A DNA stretch of 64,000 nucleotides from Atriophallophorus winterbourni (GCA_013407085.1 JACCGJ010013906.1:1-64000); one strand, 5' to 3'. Counted from the first letter of the stretch, positions 35,170 to 46,985 are shown. The notes: generated by a model from the letters alone, not told the origin. A program made the numbers and translations.

Positions 35170-37318
35170 CTGATATTCAAATAGTCATCATAATTATTAT
35201 AATCAATGTTATTGTAGTAGATTAATTTACCACCATTTTTAAAGTTTGAAGGTTAAATCGGTTGTTATGTAAGGCTGGAAACGACCACTTATTATTATTA
35301 TTACTTTGAGAATTTAGGCATTAGATATGGTTTGTTATATAGATATTATAAGCCAAGCGCTAATAAATCCAAGTCTTATTTCAGAAACAACATTTAATTG
35401 AATATATAGATAATTGATTCTTGGATATCGGACTTGAACCTTCATAGTACAATTTCTGGATTCGATTCCAAACTAACTCGCAATACTTATTCAAATTGAT
35501 GACGAGTTCTAAGCGAGAGCATTTTCGAAGCAGTGGGTATTTGGTCCATATGTGTGTGTGCGCTTTCTCACGTGAGCTACATTGGCTCTGACTATGCTTC
35601 TGTTAAATAATAATCGTTTATGATTTATAACTTATTACGCATCGTTTTTGCGAAGCAAAACAATGTGCTCCTTTTTGATTTGAGAGTTGTTTACAAATTG
35701 ATGATTTTGTTTTAGTGCATATGTTTACGACAATAGAAAATGCGGCCAAAACTCACGGGTCATAAAGTTTTCGAATTGAGCTCAGTGCATAGGTCGTGTA
35801 AGGACGGAGGGATTTATTCATGGGAAAGTTACGAAAATCGACCAATGGGTTTGGCCTGAAAGGTTGTTGCATTATGAAAAGTGTTTAAATCAAAATCAAA
35901 CGAAAGACTTTTCAACAGATATTGACCAATGTAACATGTGACTCTACAAAGAATAGCACGATATAGCCGAGCATATTTCAGAAGCGTTGGGTTTAATATC
36001 ATACGTGATAAGTGGTAGATCAACCAGAAGTTGTTACGCAACTCGGAATCCATTCATATTGTCCAAAACACTAATAACACCTTCTTTGAATCTAGTTAAA
36101 ATTCTTACATTTTCTCGGGCTCAATTAGTTTCAGAAACACAATAGGGCATATATGAAAACAGCTCTTTTCCTTCCAAGAATTCGCCAAGTGAGGAATTGT
36201 TAAATGACGAACGATAATTTTGAATAAGCATGAGCACAATTGTTAAAAATCAAAGCTTGTATAACTCAAGTGGTTAGTCAACTTTTATTGCTAATAACAC
36301 GGTGATTACCAGTTTGGTTATAATCTGCATTACCCTGTATTTCGATAAACAAAAATGTGGGTTGGGTACTGGCTACGTCGTTGAATCGAGTCCAAACGTT
36401 TAGCGCCATGCATGGTGAGTAAAATCCAGGAGCTTAGAGCGGTTGGCGCCGGTAAAACTAGAAAAAACCATGGAGCTTGTCAGTCCGAAATGCGAGATTC
36501 ATCAAGTGCTCTCAAGGACCCAATTAGTTCACATTAGTCTGTCACCTGGAATGTTGCTTCGGGTTGTTGTTGCGAAACTAAGTGATAAGGAAAGCGAAAC
36601 TTATCTAACGGAGTTTCAACGCAATGTATTTATGTGAACGTCAGTCATATTCATTCTCAGAACGGTCATTTGGGTCTTTGTAGCTGTTCACGAGTTCTAA
36701 ATCCGCTGGGGTTTCCAATTAGGTGAAATATGATTAAATTGATTCATTACTATATTCACGTATAACACATGTGCTGAAATCAATTGGGAAACTATCTAAA
36801 ACGGACAGTACACAGCGTGACCTAAACTGTATCTGGTTTTCCATATTGTTAATCCGTAGGATCTGTAAATTTGATATTTTCGGCTGATACATACAGGTTC
36901 GGCATTTGCGCTTGACTGCGTCGTTTTTTTAAACAGTTGTCATAATTTGCAGCAAGAATGTTTTTTTATTGCGGCAATTGCAGACACCTGTCAAATGTCG
37001 ACCATTTTCATGAATTTTTGAAGAATAAAACATTCACAATACTTCGACTGGGAGCTATATTACAACAGAGTGGCACTGGATTAAATCAGAAATCTAGCAG
37101 TCAAACTTCTGCAATCGTTATAACCCTCTACACAATTTTTAATTTTGAAAAAAATTTCAACCCGATTGACCAATATGTCTTTCAATAAATATATGCTCTC
37201 ATTTAGTCTACCGAGAAAACAAAACGGAATTCAAGATGCAAATGGCAACGAAAAAATGTCCCAATATGAACCTCCTATCATTACGTTTACCATATCAACC
37301 GTGATAAATGCAACTCAC
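35170..37318 (-). other. Intron 4 of QRICH2-like gene
   Basis: AT-rich; no repeats or genes recognised. Confidence 0.5.
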
Positions 37319-37554
37319 TCTTGCCCGGGAGGAAGATTAACAGGCCGGTCGCAAGAAATGCAATGGAAATGCATGAGCCCTCGCCGAAGCCCAGCAGCCT
37401 CGTCGTTTTGAGCCTTTCGCAGGGCGGCGATACGTGCTCCAAGTTGTTTCAAGCGTTTCTTGATCCAAAGCTGCATTTCTTCCAGCTCATCTTGATTGAC
37501 TTTATGTTCCAACTGCTCCGCAAGCTGGTTTATCAGATTATTCAATTCTTCGTT
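37319..37554 (-). CDS. QRICH2-like gene, exon 4 (DUF4795 signature)
   Basis: The acceptor ACTTACAG precedes 37554; the donor GTGAGT begins at 37318. 78 codons plus two bases: coiled-coil NEELNNLINQLAEQLEHK and DELEEMQLWIKKRLKQL, then DEAAGLRRGL and HFHCISCDRPVNLPPG. The last segment is the diagnostic end of the DUF4795 domain found in QRICH2 and C16orf96, with its paired cysteines. This is the best conserved exon and the basis of the family call. Confidence 0.88.
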
Positions 37555-38067
37555 CTGTAAGTAACATTACAAATAAGTTGATTGAATGCGTTAGAAGCTT
37601 CAATTTCAAAAAAATCACTCTCGTTGTAGGGTAACATTTGCTTTTCGAATTTTCCCAGAGGGTCAATTGGAAACATTTCTCTGTGTTGGAATGTTTCACT
37701 AAAATCCCAAGTGTGTATAACAGCAAATGCGAAAATTTTACATAGAGTCCAATAAGGTGAATATTTTAACATTCACAATTCCCACAGGATACAATATTAG
37801 GTGTATGAGAGAAAAAAATAAAAATTAGCAGCAAACGGATTTTTGCAATAGATATTCGACTTTCTTCCTGCTCAATCAAAACACAATCTCAACATTCATT
37901 TTAGTAGGAAAATGATTACATTTGCCATTAGCAAGTCATGTTATTGTGCAAAATTCTAAATAGGTTTCATACATATAGGTCTGCCTTTTGAATTTTCCTA
38001 TTAGCGGTAGGGTTCATACTGAGCTGCTTATATTAAGAAATGAGGTTAATTATTCACAAATTTTAAG

Positions 38068-38132
38068 CTACTGTTATAAGTGGTTCGTACAGCGAACATA
38101 GATGTTCAAACACAGAATCACATTGAGCATAA
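38068..38132 (-). repeat. F-unit 3'-arm fragment
   Basis: GGTTCGTACAGCGAAC and GATGTTCAAACACAGAATCA are the reverse complement of the arm that follows the hammerhead core in the 42-kb copy. Confidence 0.6.
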
Positions 38133-38567
38133 ATTTGTCCTGTCATACCTTCTGATTTGTTTCCTTACCAGTTTGTCTGAGCTGGACGGTTCAGATATCA
38201 TTGGACACTTCTTAATTTGCTCGTCCGGAATACACCTGTTTCAACTTAGAACAAGGTGAATCCTTGAAAATAAAATTATTCAAGTTTTAACCCAAATTTA
38301 CCTACACGTGCATATCCCTGGCGATTAAGAATATCGTTCCTGTTCGAATAGTGTTGAAAAGATAACATTATTTTGAATCGAATGATAGTTTTTCCAATTC
38401 TATCAGATCGAAACTCGTTGAACAGCGTCACTTTGATTTAAACTCGATGGCTTTTACCGCGTGGATCGCGCCATTCCGATCCTACGCATTCACTCCACCG
38501 GTAGCAATCGATCGATAAACAACTGTACCGCCAAGTGCACTGACTCATCACTCGTTGGATTGTAACA

Positions 38568-39840
38568 ATGACACGAAGGATGACCTCGATGCCGCAGACA
38601 AAGAAGGCAGCACGTGATGCGTGTCAAATGTGTAACAAAGGGGTGAGTGCCAGATCTCATGGAGTTAAATGTTTTGGTTGCTTGGGTAAAGCACATACCA
38701 ACTGTGATAAAGCCCTATCACAGGAAGTGGTATCGTTTATTAACAACGTTGATTTCCCCGGCGTTTGCTAAGTATGCAGTGCATGTCGAAGTAAACAGCC
38801 TCCCCATGAGGCAAAGCAGGAATCTCGAATAGAGGTTATGGAAAATTGTTATCGAAAACTCGAGGAAACAATTAAAACACTTTCGGTAAATACAATTGTC
38901 AACGCAATTCTACCCGAAATAGATGTTGCTCAAGGCGGCAAAAAGGATGAGAAAAATACGCCAAAAGCGCACCCTTACTGAGTGTTGTGACTGAATATCC
39001 GGGTGCAACAAAGATGGACCGATTGAACACCGCTTCCCGTTGTCATCCTCAAATAAAATGGCGAAAACTTTAGCCAAGACTCCCCAACGTCTAGTTGCAT
39101 CACAATCTAACAACCCAACATTTGCCCATATGGTGACTAAATCAGGTAAGTGTTTGACGGGAGCACTGACGCCTGAACTTCACACGAAACAAGAAGTTCT
39201 GAGCAAAACCGTCTCATATCATAAGGTAACAATATACTCTATAAAGCACGGAAAGACTAAGCGTAATCTGCACCAATATTACTGAGTCAGAAATCACACT
39301 CTTTCATGCAAGGCAAAAACATGACCTTGAGAAATGGTTAGATATTTGCAATCGAATTGGCTTAGATGGTATACACCCGGCGTCAGTAACTCGGCTCGCT
39401 CGTCGCCCGAGGTCCCCAAAAAAAGATAAACAACGTTTGCTTCAGATCACTTTAGCCAACGAAAGGGACATGGAAAATGTCCTACTTAATTTGTATTTGC
39501 GGCGAGCACAAAGTGACTAACACCACAGTGAATATGCTGACGTGTATTGGTGGGAAAGACAACGAACAACGAATGGTCGGTTGAAGCAGCATCAAGGAGT
39601 ATTATTGTTGTCGACGTTTTTGAAACTACAGGAGGTACAGTGGTGTATGGAAGAAAAAGCACGATCGTAAACAGTGGTCATTTATTGCCGAGACTATCGG
39701 CTCCTCAAATTCTGCAGTCGTTGACACATACCGAATACCTTGCTCGCCGAACTATCAAGGAAAATGCTTTAATCCAATTGAGATTACGTTTTTGTCAAGT
39801 GGTAATGCATATGCTGTCCGATCCGAACTAAAATTTACCG
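38568..39840 (+). pseudogene. CR1-like ORF1 remnant
   Basis: ATG at 38568; finger residues CQMCNKGVSARSHGVKC and CFGCLGKAHTNCDK at residues ~22-48, then a stop at 38771. Further fragments in other frames run to about 39840. Homologous to 18900-20246. Confidence 0.75.
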
Positions 39841-40463
39841 GAAGAGATTACCTGATAACGTTAGATTGTGCAATCCCAGAATCGTTTATGCTGTGAAATT
39901 GCAGCGTTGCATTACAAAATCATCCGAGACTGACACAAAGTCGCCAGCGAAAATATTTCAACGTCCGACCAATAACTACTGTTACTGACTCGTTGTTACG
40001 TGCTAAAAGCTCAATAAAGTGTCTCTATATGAATGCCCAAAGTTTGTTTAATAAATTGGCTGAACTCACCGAGCTGTGCCAACGATACTCGCTGGACCTC
40101 GTCGATGTGACTGAAAACTAGTTTCAATCTTGTATGAAAAAAGCGAACTGTCGATCCAAAACTAGTACGGAACGATCGCTAACGAAAAGCTGGTGGTGTG
40201 AATCTATACTGTCACGAACGTCTTCAGTGCATGAAGATTCACGATCACAACCTCTAATCAGAAGATACCCTCTGATGTAGCCCTACACAAGAGTCACAGG
40301 ACGACTGCATTATTGGCATAATATATCGCCCCTCTGTCTTCGACGGATGCTCCAAACGACAGGTTATTAGAGGCTCTACACTATGCCGGGGAGATGCGAA
40401 GCTCCCAATTACTGGTCATGAGGGAATTCAAACTTCCTCATCTTTTTAACGGATCAGATCATC

Positions 40464-40715
40464 AAAGTAATGTGTTGCTCACATCCCCATCCCTTACACA
40501 CCACTACCGGTTTCTGGCTGTTTGCCGTCGTCAGGTGGAGACAGTAAGATCAGGTTTCTGGTGTGTAAGGGATGGGGATGTGAGCAACACATTACTTTGG
40601 TCATCCATAAGCGCCTCGAGTGCTTGACCCAGAATCACTTTGTGATTCTGTCTAAACATCGTGGTTAGTTGTACGAACCCTATATAACAGTTGGCATACA
40701 AGTATAACCTTGTTA
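40464..40715 (+). mobile_element. F-family hammerhead repeat insertion (copy E) with 12-bp TSD
   Basis: A 252-bp insertion flanked by GATCAGATCATC at 40452-40463 and 40716-40727, splitting the CR1-like endonuclease frame. The left part is an inverted hammerhead core (minus: CTGACGA at 40534-40528, GGC/GCC stem II, GAAA 40514-40511, ACCGGT then A, then GTGG at 40504-40501). The right part (from about 40553) is a plus-strand unit starting CTGGTGTGTAAGGGATGG, which makes a ~50-bp inverted repeat with the left arm. Confidence 0.85.
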
Positions 40716-41538
40716 GATCAGATCATCCTCTACACACACCTGATCATAAATTCCGTGAGCTGATCGACATGATTCCACTGCATAACCATGTGTCCGACTT
40801 TACTCACAGAAGAGGATCAGGGTTACCGTCTGTTTGGGATTTAATCCTTACTTCCGAGACAAAAGCAGTTGAGGGTGTTAACTACATTTCCCCCCTCGGT
40901 CGGAGGGACAATTTTGTGTTAGGCTTTGAATATATATGCAGCGCTAGATGAATATGTGAGTCCGCAAAGCTATTCAGAAGGACCGACTACGTGAGTTTAC
41001 GTGACACGCTTGATCTACACGTGATCTAGATGCTCTCCACGAATAGTCGGTACGGAATAAGTTGCCATTCAATTTCCAAAAATACAAGGTGTTGCAAATT
41101 GGTAAGCCATTCCAGTACCAATATCACTTTGGGCAGACGATTTTGGGCTGGACCGAGTCATAAAGGGATCTAGGAGTTTGGGTTTCCAGCAACCATGATG
41201 AACAGCCTGCATTGTGAGGTAATCTACAAGTGTGCTTCCAAGCTTCTAGGTATGTTGCGACGGATTTTCAGAACCTTCTCGCCTGGAACGTTGTTCATTA
41301 TCATGAAAGCCTGCTTAATTCCAGCCATGGAGCATGTATCACATCTTGGTCTCCGTGGTTAAAAAAGGATATATTATTGCTTGATAAAAATACCACCGTG
41401 CAACCAAACTCGTAAGTGGTTTCCGGAAACTAACATACGAGGAACGATTGCAAAATCTGAGACTCCCTACTCCCATTCAAAGAAGTCTTCGAAGTGATGT
41501 GATACTAACATACAAAATATTAAATATTTCACATCATC

Positions 41539-41717
41539 ATGCAAAGAAATTTGAGTGCAATCGGTTAGAGTAGTATTTGGATAACGTTTCACGTCTAACA
41601 CAAAAGATTCGTCAGACCAAGGGTGATAGTCAGGACTGGGAACATGATTAAGTAGTAGTCAACCCACCACCACTTATTTGACCTTACCGCTAAACATATT
41701 AAAAATCGATTGCTGAC
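41539..41717 (-). mobile_element. K-family repeat insertion (copy K3) with 11-bp TSD
   Basis: A 179-bp insertion flanked by TTCACATCATC at 41528-41538 and 41718-41728. Minus strand: CTTGGT, CTGACGA, a stem-loop, GAAACGTTA, then CTCTAACCGATTG and an end in TTTGCATGA. The host CR1-like C-terminus continues on the far side (HHPLKHLFEYRESQ). Confidence 0.83.
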
Positions 41718-42092
41718 TTCACATCATCCTTTAAAACATTTATTCGAATACCGTGAGTCACAACATACCCAATCAGCAAAACTGCAAATTCCCCAATCCC
41801 GTATCAGCTGTCGCGAATATTTTTATTGTGTAGTGTTTGTTTCCTTTGGAATGCCTTCACAAAACTCTTGTCATCGCTCCCAGCGTCGAAGCATTCATTC
41901 GAAATTTGGATACTTATTTATCGCATAAGGATTTAACGACACCTGCTTATTGACTCATGGTAAGTATTCAACTGGACTATACTTGACAATAAATGTTTTT
42001 TTATACCTTTTTCCTGAACGAATATTTACTACGATATGGTAATTGTGAAGCTATGTGCTTCTTATTACCATAAATTCTTGCATCTTGAACCT

Positions 42093-42418
42093 TGAGTGCT
42101 TGACCAATAATCACTTTTTGATTCTGTATTTGAACACGGTGGTTCGTTGTACGAACCCTATGTAACAGCGGCATTTAAGTATAACTTTGTTAACCACTAA
42201 TACACTGTTTCAAGGCTCATTGAACCTAATCTTACTGTCTCCACCTGATGACGGCAAACAGCCAGAAACCGGTACTGGTGTGTAAGGGATGGGGATGTGA
42301 GCAACACATTACTTTGGTCATCCATAGGCGCCATGTGTGCTTGACCAAGAATCACTTTGTGATTCTGTGTTTGAACATCGTGATTCGTTGTACGAACCCT
42401 ATGTAACAGTGGCTTGTA
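42093..42418 (+). repeat. F-family hammerhead unit, 241-bp partial tandem (copy F)
   Basis: GTGCTTGACCAA...CTATGTAACAG begins at 42096 and again at 42337, a period of 241 bp over about 1.35 units. The core lies between: CTCCAC (42239-42244), CTGATGA (42245-42251), GGC/GCC stem II, GAAA (42265-42268), palindromic ACCGGT, A17 at 42274. It sits directly after the CR1-like 3' tail. Confidence 0.82.
42239..42282 (+). ncRNA. Hammerhead ribozyme-like motif, F unit
   Basis: Core boxes CTGATGA and GAAA are intact. Stem II is short (GGC/GCC) with loop AAACA and a C/A mismatch at its base. Stem III is the self-complementary ACCGGT, as in dimerising minimal hammerheads; the cleavage triplet would be GUA. 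Stem I pairs imperfectly (one mismatch next to the site) in this copy, but perfectly in copy G. Confidence 0.68.
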
Positions 42419-43130
42419 GTTCTGTGTTCGTCGAATTGTTAACCTTTCTGCATGCTCAGAACAAGTACGTTTTCTATCCCCAATACCTTTGTTATGTACG
42501 CGAAATTGCTGAATCAGGTGCTCATTCGATTCGAACTTTTAATGAACAGAATCTATGAAACTTCATACGCAAACTTTTACATGCCAAAGAAGTTTCAGAT
42601 TGTGAGAGTTCAAATACCCGAAAGCTGAACAAATCATTTGCATCCATTAAGATTATGAATAACTATATTCCAAGTGAAGCTAGAGACCAATTATTCATTT
42701 GCTCCACACTTTCGCAATCAGTCGTAATACAGGACACGATTCCGTGGTTCATAACTTCATTTTAAGAAAAACATTATGATGCATGTTTCAGCATGCGTAA
42801 TTAAGTCACAACCTTTCAGCGTGATTACTCGTGGTTCAGTTTAGAAAATGTGAATATTAATGCTCATGTAGAATTCCAACACCTAACACTTTCAACCTAA
42901 GTTTGTTAAGTGTTCCAGAAAAAAATCATTTCAGCTACTAAACGGTTAACCCAATACGACTACACAGAGAAGTCTATTTAAACGGAGCATTATACCTCCT
43001 AAACAGCAGTTGATCAAAAAGACTGCGGATTTAACGGGGAAAAGATTCCGCATAATTTTCATCGAATCGATGATACACTAAATTTTTTCAAGGCCTTTTG
43101 TTTTATTAACAAGCAATTGTATCCACCTAC
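42419..43130. other. Unassigned intronic DNA
   Basis: AT-rich, no recognised feature. Confidence 0.4.
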
Positions 43131-43241
43131 CGACAACGTGACCTTCTCCACAACACTGGAGATCATTTTCTGCAACAGTTCATTGGATTCTTCGAATTCC
43201 GCACGTCGAATTACATCGAACAATTCGTTCTTGCTTGCTTT
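43131..43241 (-). CDS. QRICH2-like gene, exon 3
   Basis: The acceptor TCGGAACAG precedes 43241; the donor GTAGGT begins at 43130. Exactly 37 codons: KASKNELFDVIRRAEFEE, then SNELLQKMISSVVEKVTLS. It resembles the ADKSALxxKVSRTQF segment of DUF4795. Phase 0 on both sides. Confidence 0.82.
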
Positions 43242-43726
43242 CTGTTCCGAAATAAATCACAAAGAAATGTAAACTTGTGTTGAAATCGTCTAATCAATAT
43301 AATGTTTCAATGATCCACCTTGTTCCGTTTTTAATAGGACATTACAAGGGATTTTTAAGCGATTGGTGGAATAAGTTACAGCGAACAATGTTTCTAACGA
43401 TTAAACAACATTTAAAAACGGTAACCAACATGGTAAACAGGCCGGAATGGAAAACAGATGCCGAACAGGTGCCTTAGATGATTGGTTTTGAATTAAAATT
43501 TAATTTAATTATGTAAATCTGGATAGCATGTTGTAAATTGCACGAAATTTAAATGCTTGTTATTCAACTTTGGCTGTAGAGTTATCAACGCTCTATGTTA
43601 TAATAACAATATTTTTATGCAATATGTTAGATAAGATTTCAGCCAACATTTCGTTTTGGACACCGAAGATTCGTTAGACAAAGAGCCACATACGGATATA
43701 CTGTTCAGGAACAATGTAAACTTAAC

Positions 43727-43990
43727 GGTGTGTAAATGCGGATGATTTGTGCACATCACTGCATTAGTCATTCACGAGCGACATGCGCGCTTGACCCGGT
43801 GTGAGCATCGTGGTTTGGTGCAAGAATCCTATTTTGCACTGACTTTTAATTATAACCGTGTTTATTACATTTCTACTGTTTCAACGCTACTTAATCCAAA
43901 TCGTACTATCTCCACCTGATGACCGCAAACAGCTAGAAACTGATTGATAGGTGTAAGTGCGGTGGAGTGGGAGTGGGCGTTATTGATACA
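43727..43990 (+). repeat. F-family hammerhead repeat, copy H (monomer plus)
   Basis: Starts GGTGTGTAAATGCGG at 43727 and meets the equivalent position again at 43950, a period of 223 bp. The core CTGATGA (43916-43922), GAAA (43936-43939) and loop are present; stem II and stem III are mutated. The copy begins at almost the predicted cleavage position of the unit. Confidence 0.7.
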
Positions 43991-44189
43991 CTTTTGCAGA
44001 TGTATGCCACATTGTTAACCGACCTTGACCTTAGTAATTTATATCGGATCGACGTGTATACACGCAGTGTTAGGAAAATTGATCACTGATTATTTTCGCC
44101 CACATGATGAAGATTTCTTAAACATGAGGTCAAGCATATATTGTGGATCCATGATAGCTTAGTCATGTTCATGTCTTGCTCAACACAAT

Positions 44190-44265
44190 TGATCTGACGA
44201 AGCTTTCGTGGCGGTATTGAAGCGTTACTCAAATCTGTTTCAAGGGGATTGTTTACAAATTTATT
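44190..44265 (+). repeat. K-family repeat, degenerate (copy K4)
   Basis: TTGATCTGACGAAGCTTTCG, a changed stem II partner, then AGCGTTACTCAAA. Aligns to the K consensus. Confidence 0.6.
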
Positions 44266-45549
44266 TCCATTCGTATGACTGCGGCATCGATTACAAACAT
44301 TTTTGAATCAAGTGTTTTATATCATCACGGAAATCCTCCAAATGAATGAATAGTGGAAATTGTTAAGGATGTCGAAGATAAAAATACAAATCAAAATCGA
44401 TTATTGCTATGAAGTGTCAGAGAGGACCTCGTGAGAATAAGGTTTGTTTTAGTTGATCTTAAACCAAATAGTAACGTATAAGCAGAGCGTTTCATGTGTC
44501 TACTAAGACTCACGGAACCCGATTTTCAGCGTTTGCTTCAGCAAAATATATTTCTTCATGCATGAGGTTTAAATACGTGTAAATATGAGAGATTATACAT
44601 AAAAAAATTTAAACTTGAATTTGAATGGAGATATTTCTATTATATATCGTTGCTCCAATTCCCAGCCCTGAATTTAATAAACGTATTGAGCGCTTCGTCA
44701 ACAATCACTTTATGCTGTTCCAAGATCAGATTTATGACATTTGCACTCATTATTCAACAATCGTATTCACAATATGCGCGCTTCGAAACAGTGTATAAAT
44801 GGCGACAAATGAGCACAAATTAGAAGCTAATTTTAGGAACTATTGATACATCCATTGATATCAATCCCATGAACGGAATATACACATGTCCATTAGGCGA
44901 AATATATGATACATGAGTGATATATTCGTAACTGCACACCTTCCGACCAACAAACTAAACAAGAAAAATCTCGCTCTAAATATTTTATAATTTACACAGG
45001 ATGTTCCCATTAGATTTGAAATCAGCGGATGTCATTAACGGAGACTGCCAACATCGTCATCATCACCATCATTGACGGAATTACACCAGTAACAAGTACG
45101 AAGTGTTTAACTGTGAAACAACCATGACGTAGTAAAAATTCTAAAAATATATTGGGGGAGGTTCGGGCCTAAATGCTATTGAACCTTTAAAAGATTAGAC
45201 ACATACACCAAGATGAGGTGCTTACACATTGAATCAAACGTGCTCTGAAGCATGTGTTGTGAACGAGTAGAGCAACATCAGCATGACAGCCACAGCGAAA
45301 TCTTTTCTTCTGGACCCCAACATGGGATACGGATAGCATTAACCGCAGCTAGTTTAAAAGTCAAAGCCTTCATCTGATTCAGCCAAGTCGAAATCTGACC
45401 ACATTTACAACGAAGTCATTCCGAGTTAGGAGTTGCTAACAAAACCGGGTTACGGAAACGATTATATACCATTCGCAATACGATTAATAACCAGCTAAGT
45501 CTATGCAAGTTAATTTGTTATTCTATAACTAAATCGCTACCAAAGATTC

Positions 45550-46985
45550 TATTACGGATAGTTACGTTGCGTATTCGATATGGCCAAGTAACTCCAGCCA
45601 TATGCGGAGAAAGCGATTGCCAGATGCTCGCAGACGTCTTAGTTTTCCTTTCAGAGTCCATGATTCACATTACATAAAACGCCGTTTACTGTAGCTGTAG
45701 CGACAAACCAGTTTGACGCCACAGAGGACTCAAGTTGGTAAAAGCTACCGTAGCTTTGGAAACGTGAGCTGAGATCTGCTTATTTAAACAATCCTTGCTG
45801 GTAATACAACTACTCAAATAGGTGAAACAGTCTATTGAGTCTTAGAGCTGTTTCAATTGGATCAATATCCACACAGGATCCGCATACCGAAGGATGGTAT
45901 GATTGTACATAGACGATGTTAAGTAGCCTGAGCATCCGCATTGGAATCGAAGAGTAAAACTACATCGTCGGCATAAGCTAGATTAAGACTTTTTTCTGTT
46001 GCGACTTATCTGAATACAAGGTGTTGGTAGGCCTGCAATCGTAAATTTAAACAAAAATGAACAAATTGGACACCTTTGTCTGACATCTCTAACCGTGGAA
46101 AAGTTGGCTAACAGGCGTTCGTACGCCCTAACGCGCTTAGAACTCTAATAATAAAGCACCCGAAATGTGTTAACGTATTTTTATGGGACGCTTTTGAGTA
46201 ATAGGGTATTAAATAATGCGTTTCTAACCACCGAATCAAAAGAACCCTTAAAATCAAGAAAGATCGCAACAGTGGGCTACCTTTGAGCATGGCGATGTTT
46301 TAGGGCTAACTGCAGAGTGATTATATGATCGACAAAACTTCTACCGGAACAAAATCCTGTTTGCTCTCAACGAATCTGTGATGCTCTGTGTAATGTGCGG
46401 CACAAGATACTGAAGCAAGAAGCCGTGTAATGACAGGCGTAAAGCTTACTCATCTGTGATTGAAGCTTGGAGTACGCACACGTTTTTGAAAATAGGTATG
46501 ATTATAATTTCTCCCGAACACGGAGTAAGGGGATCAGTCTCCAATACCTGACGAAAAACGTCAACTGGATTACTTAATAGAATATCGCAAACAGCAAAGT
46601 ATTTGAAAATATTCGAGACCGACCGGGAGTCCATAATCATGAAAATAAAGTTTGCAATGAATCGGTAATAGTGAGTTTTTGGTAACGTTTCGCTTCTGAA
46701 CACAGAAGCTTCGTCGGACCAAGGGTGTCGGTACGAACTTACTATAACCGATTCATTGTAAACTTTATTTTCAAGAATATCGCAACCGTTCTTGAACAGA
46801 GCCCCGGGCCAGTCTATTGGGATCACCTCCCCTGAATCTTTTCATCGACACAATACCGAGCTTGATTTCTGCGTCGCTCGGAGGCGTTAAATCAACTGAC
46901 CAGGGTTCGCAACACGAAATAGAAGGCAATTGACCATCCGCTGCTGGCCAGCTAATAGTCATCTGTTGTTGTTGTTGGCCGCCCT
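45550..46985 (-). pseudogene. Third LINE clade: degenerate RT (YADD type)
   Basis: Minus-strand RT landmarks: LTPPSDAEIKLGIVSMKR (about 46900-46850), EIIIIPIFK (about 46520-46490), GF-GRSFVDHI-like residues (46390-46310), VFLDFKG near 46260, and YADDVVLL (45986-45949). Frames are broken throughout. The conserved spacing and YADDVVLL distinguish it from the CR1-like FADD and RTE-like LLFADD families here. It ends near an RTE-type 3' edge (GGCCGCCCTCGTTCGATGTC, about 46978-46997). Confidence 0.65.
46640..46775 (-). repeat. K-family repeat in hairpin form (copy K5)
   Basis: Minus-strand core: CTTGGT, CCGACGA (one change from CTGACGA), perfect 7-bp stem GCTTCTG/CAGAAGC with loop TGTT, GAAA, ACGTT, ACCAA. 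Its 3' arm (46640-46675) is repeated in inverted orientation at 46738-46774, about 33 of 36 bases matching, so the whole segment is a long hairpin. Inserted in the LINE relic. Confidence 0.75.

Larger units (their letters stand above)
38390..42092 (+). mobile_element. CR1-like LINE, subfamily A layout, dead, with nested insertions
   Basis: Leader from ~38390, ORF1 start ATG at 38568 with the zinc-finger CQMCNKG, CFGCLGKAHTNC, and later ORF1/endonuclease pieces up to ~40450. The endonuclease C-terminal part (DMIPLHNHV, 40691-40951) resumes after a 252-bp insertion. Most of the RT core is deleted near 41020; the C-terminal region follows with another insertion at 41539-41717. The 3' end is ATTCTTGCATCTTGAAC at 42074-42090. 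Confidence 0.75.
37555..43130 (-). other. Intron 3 of QRICH2-like gene
   Basis: Contains a dead CR1-like element (about 38390-42092) carrying two small insertions, and the 241-bp hammerhead-type partial tandem repeat at 42093-42418. A fragment of the same unit lies at 38068-38132. Confidence 0.65.

Noticed and set aside
46446..46826. 126-codon minus-strand frame as a gene
   Set aside because: It runs across the K5 hairpin insertion into LINE relic sequence; it is a chance fusion.
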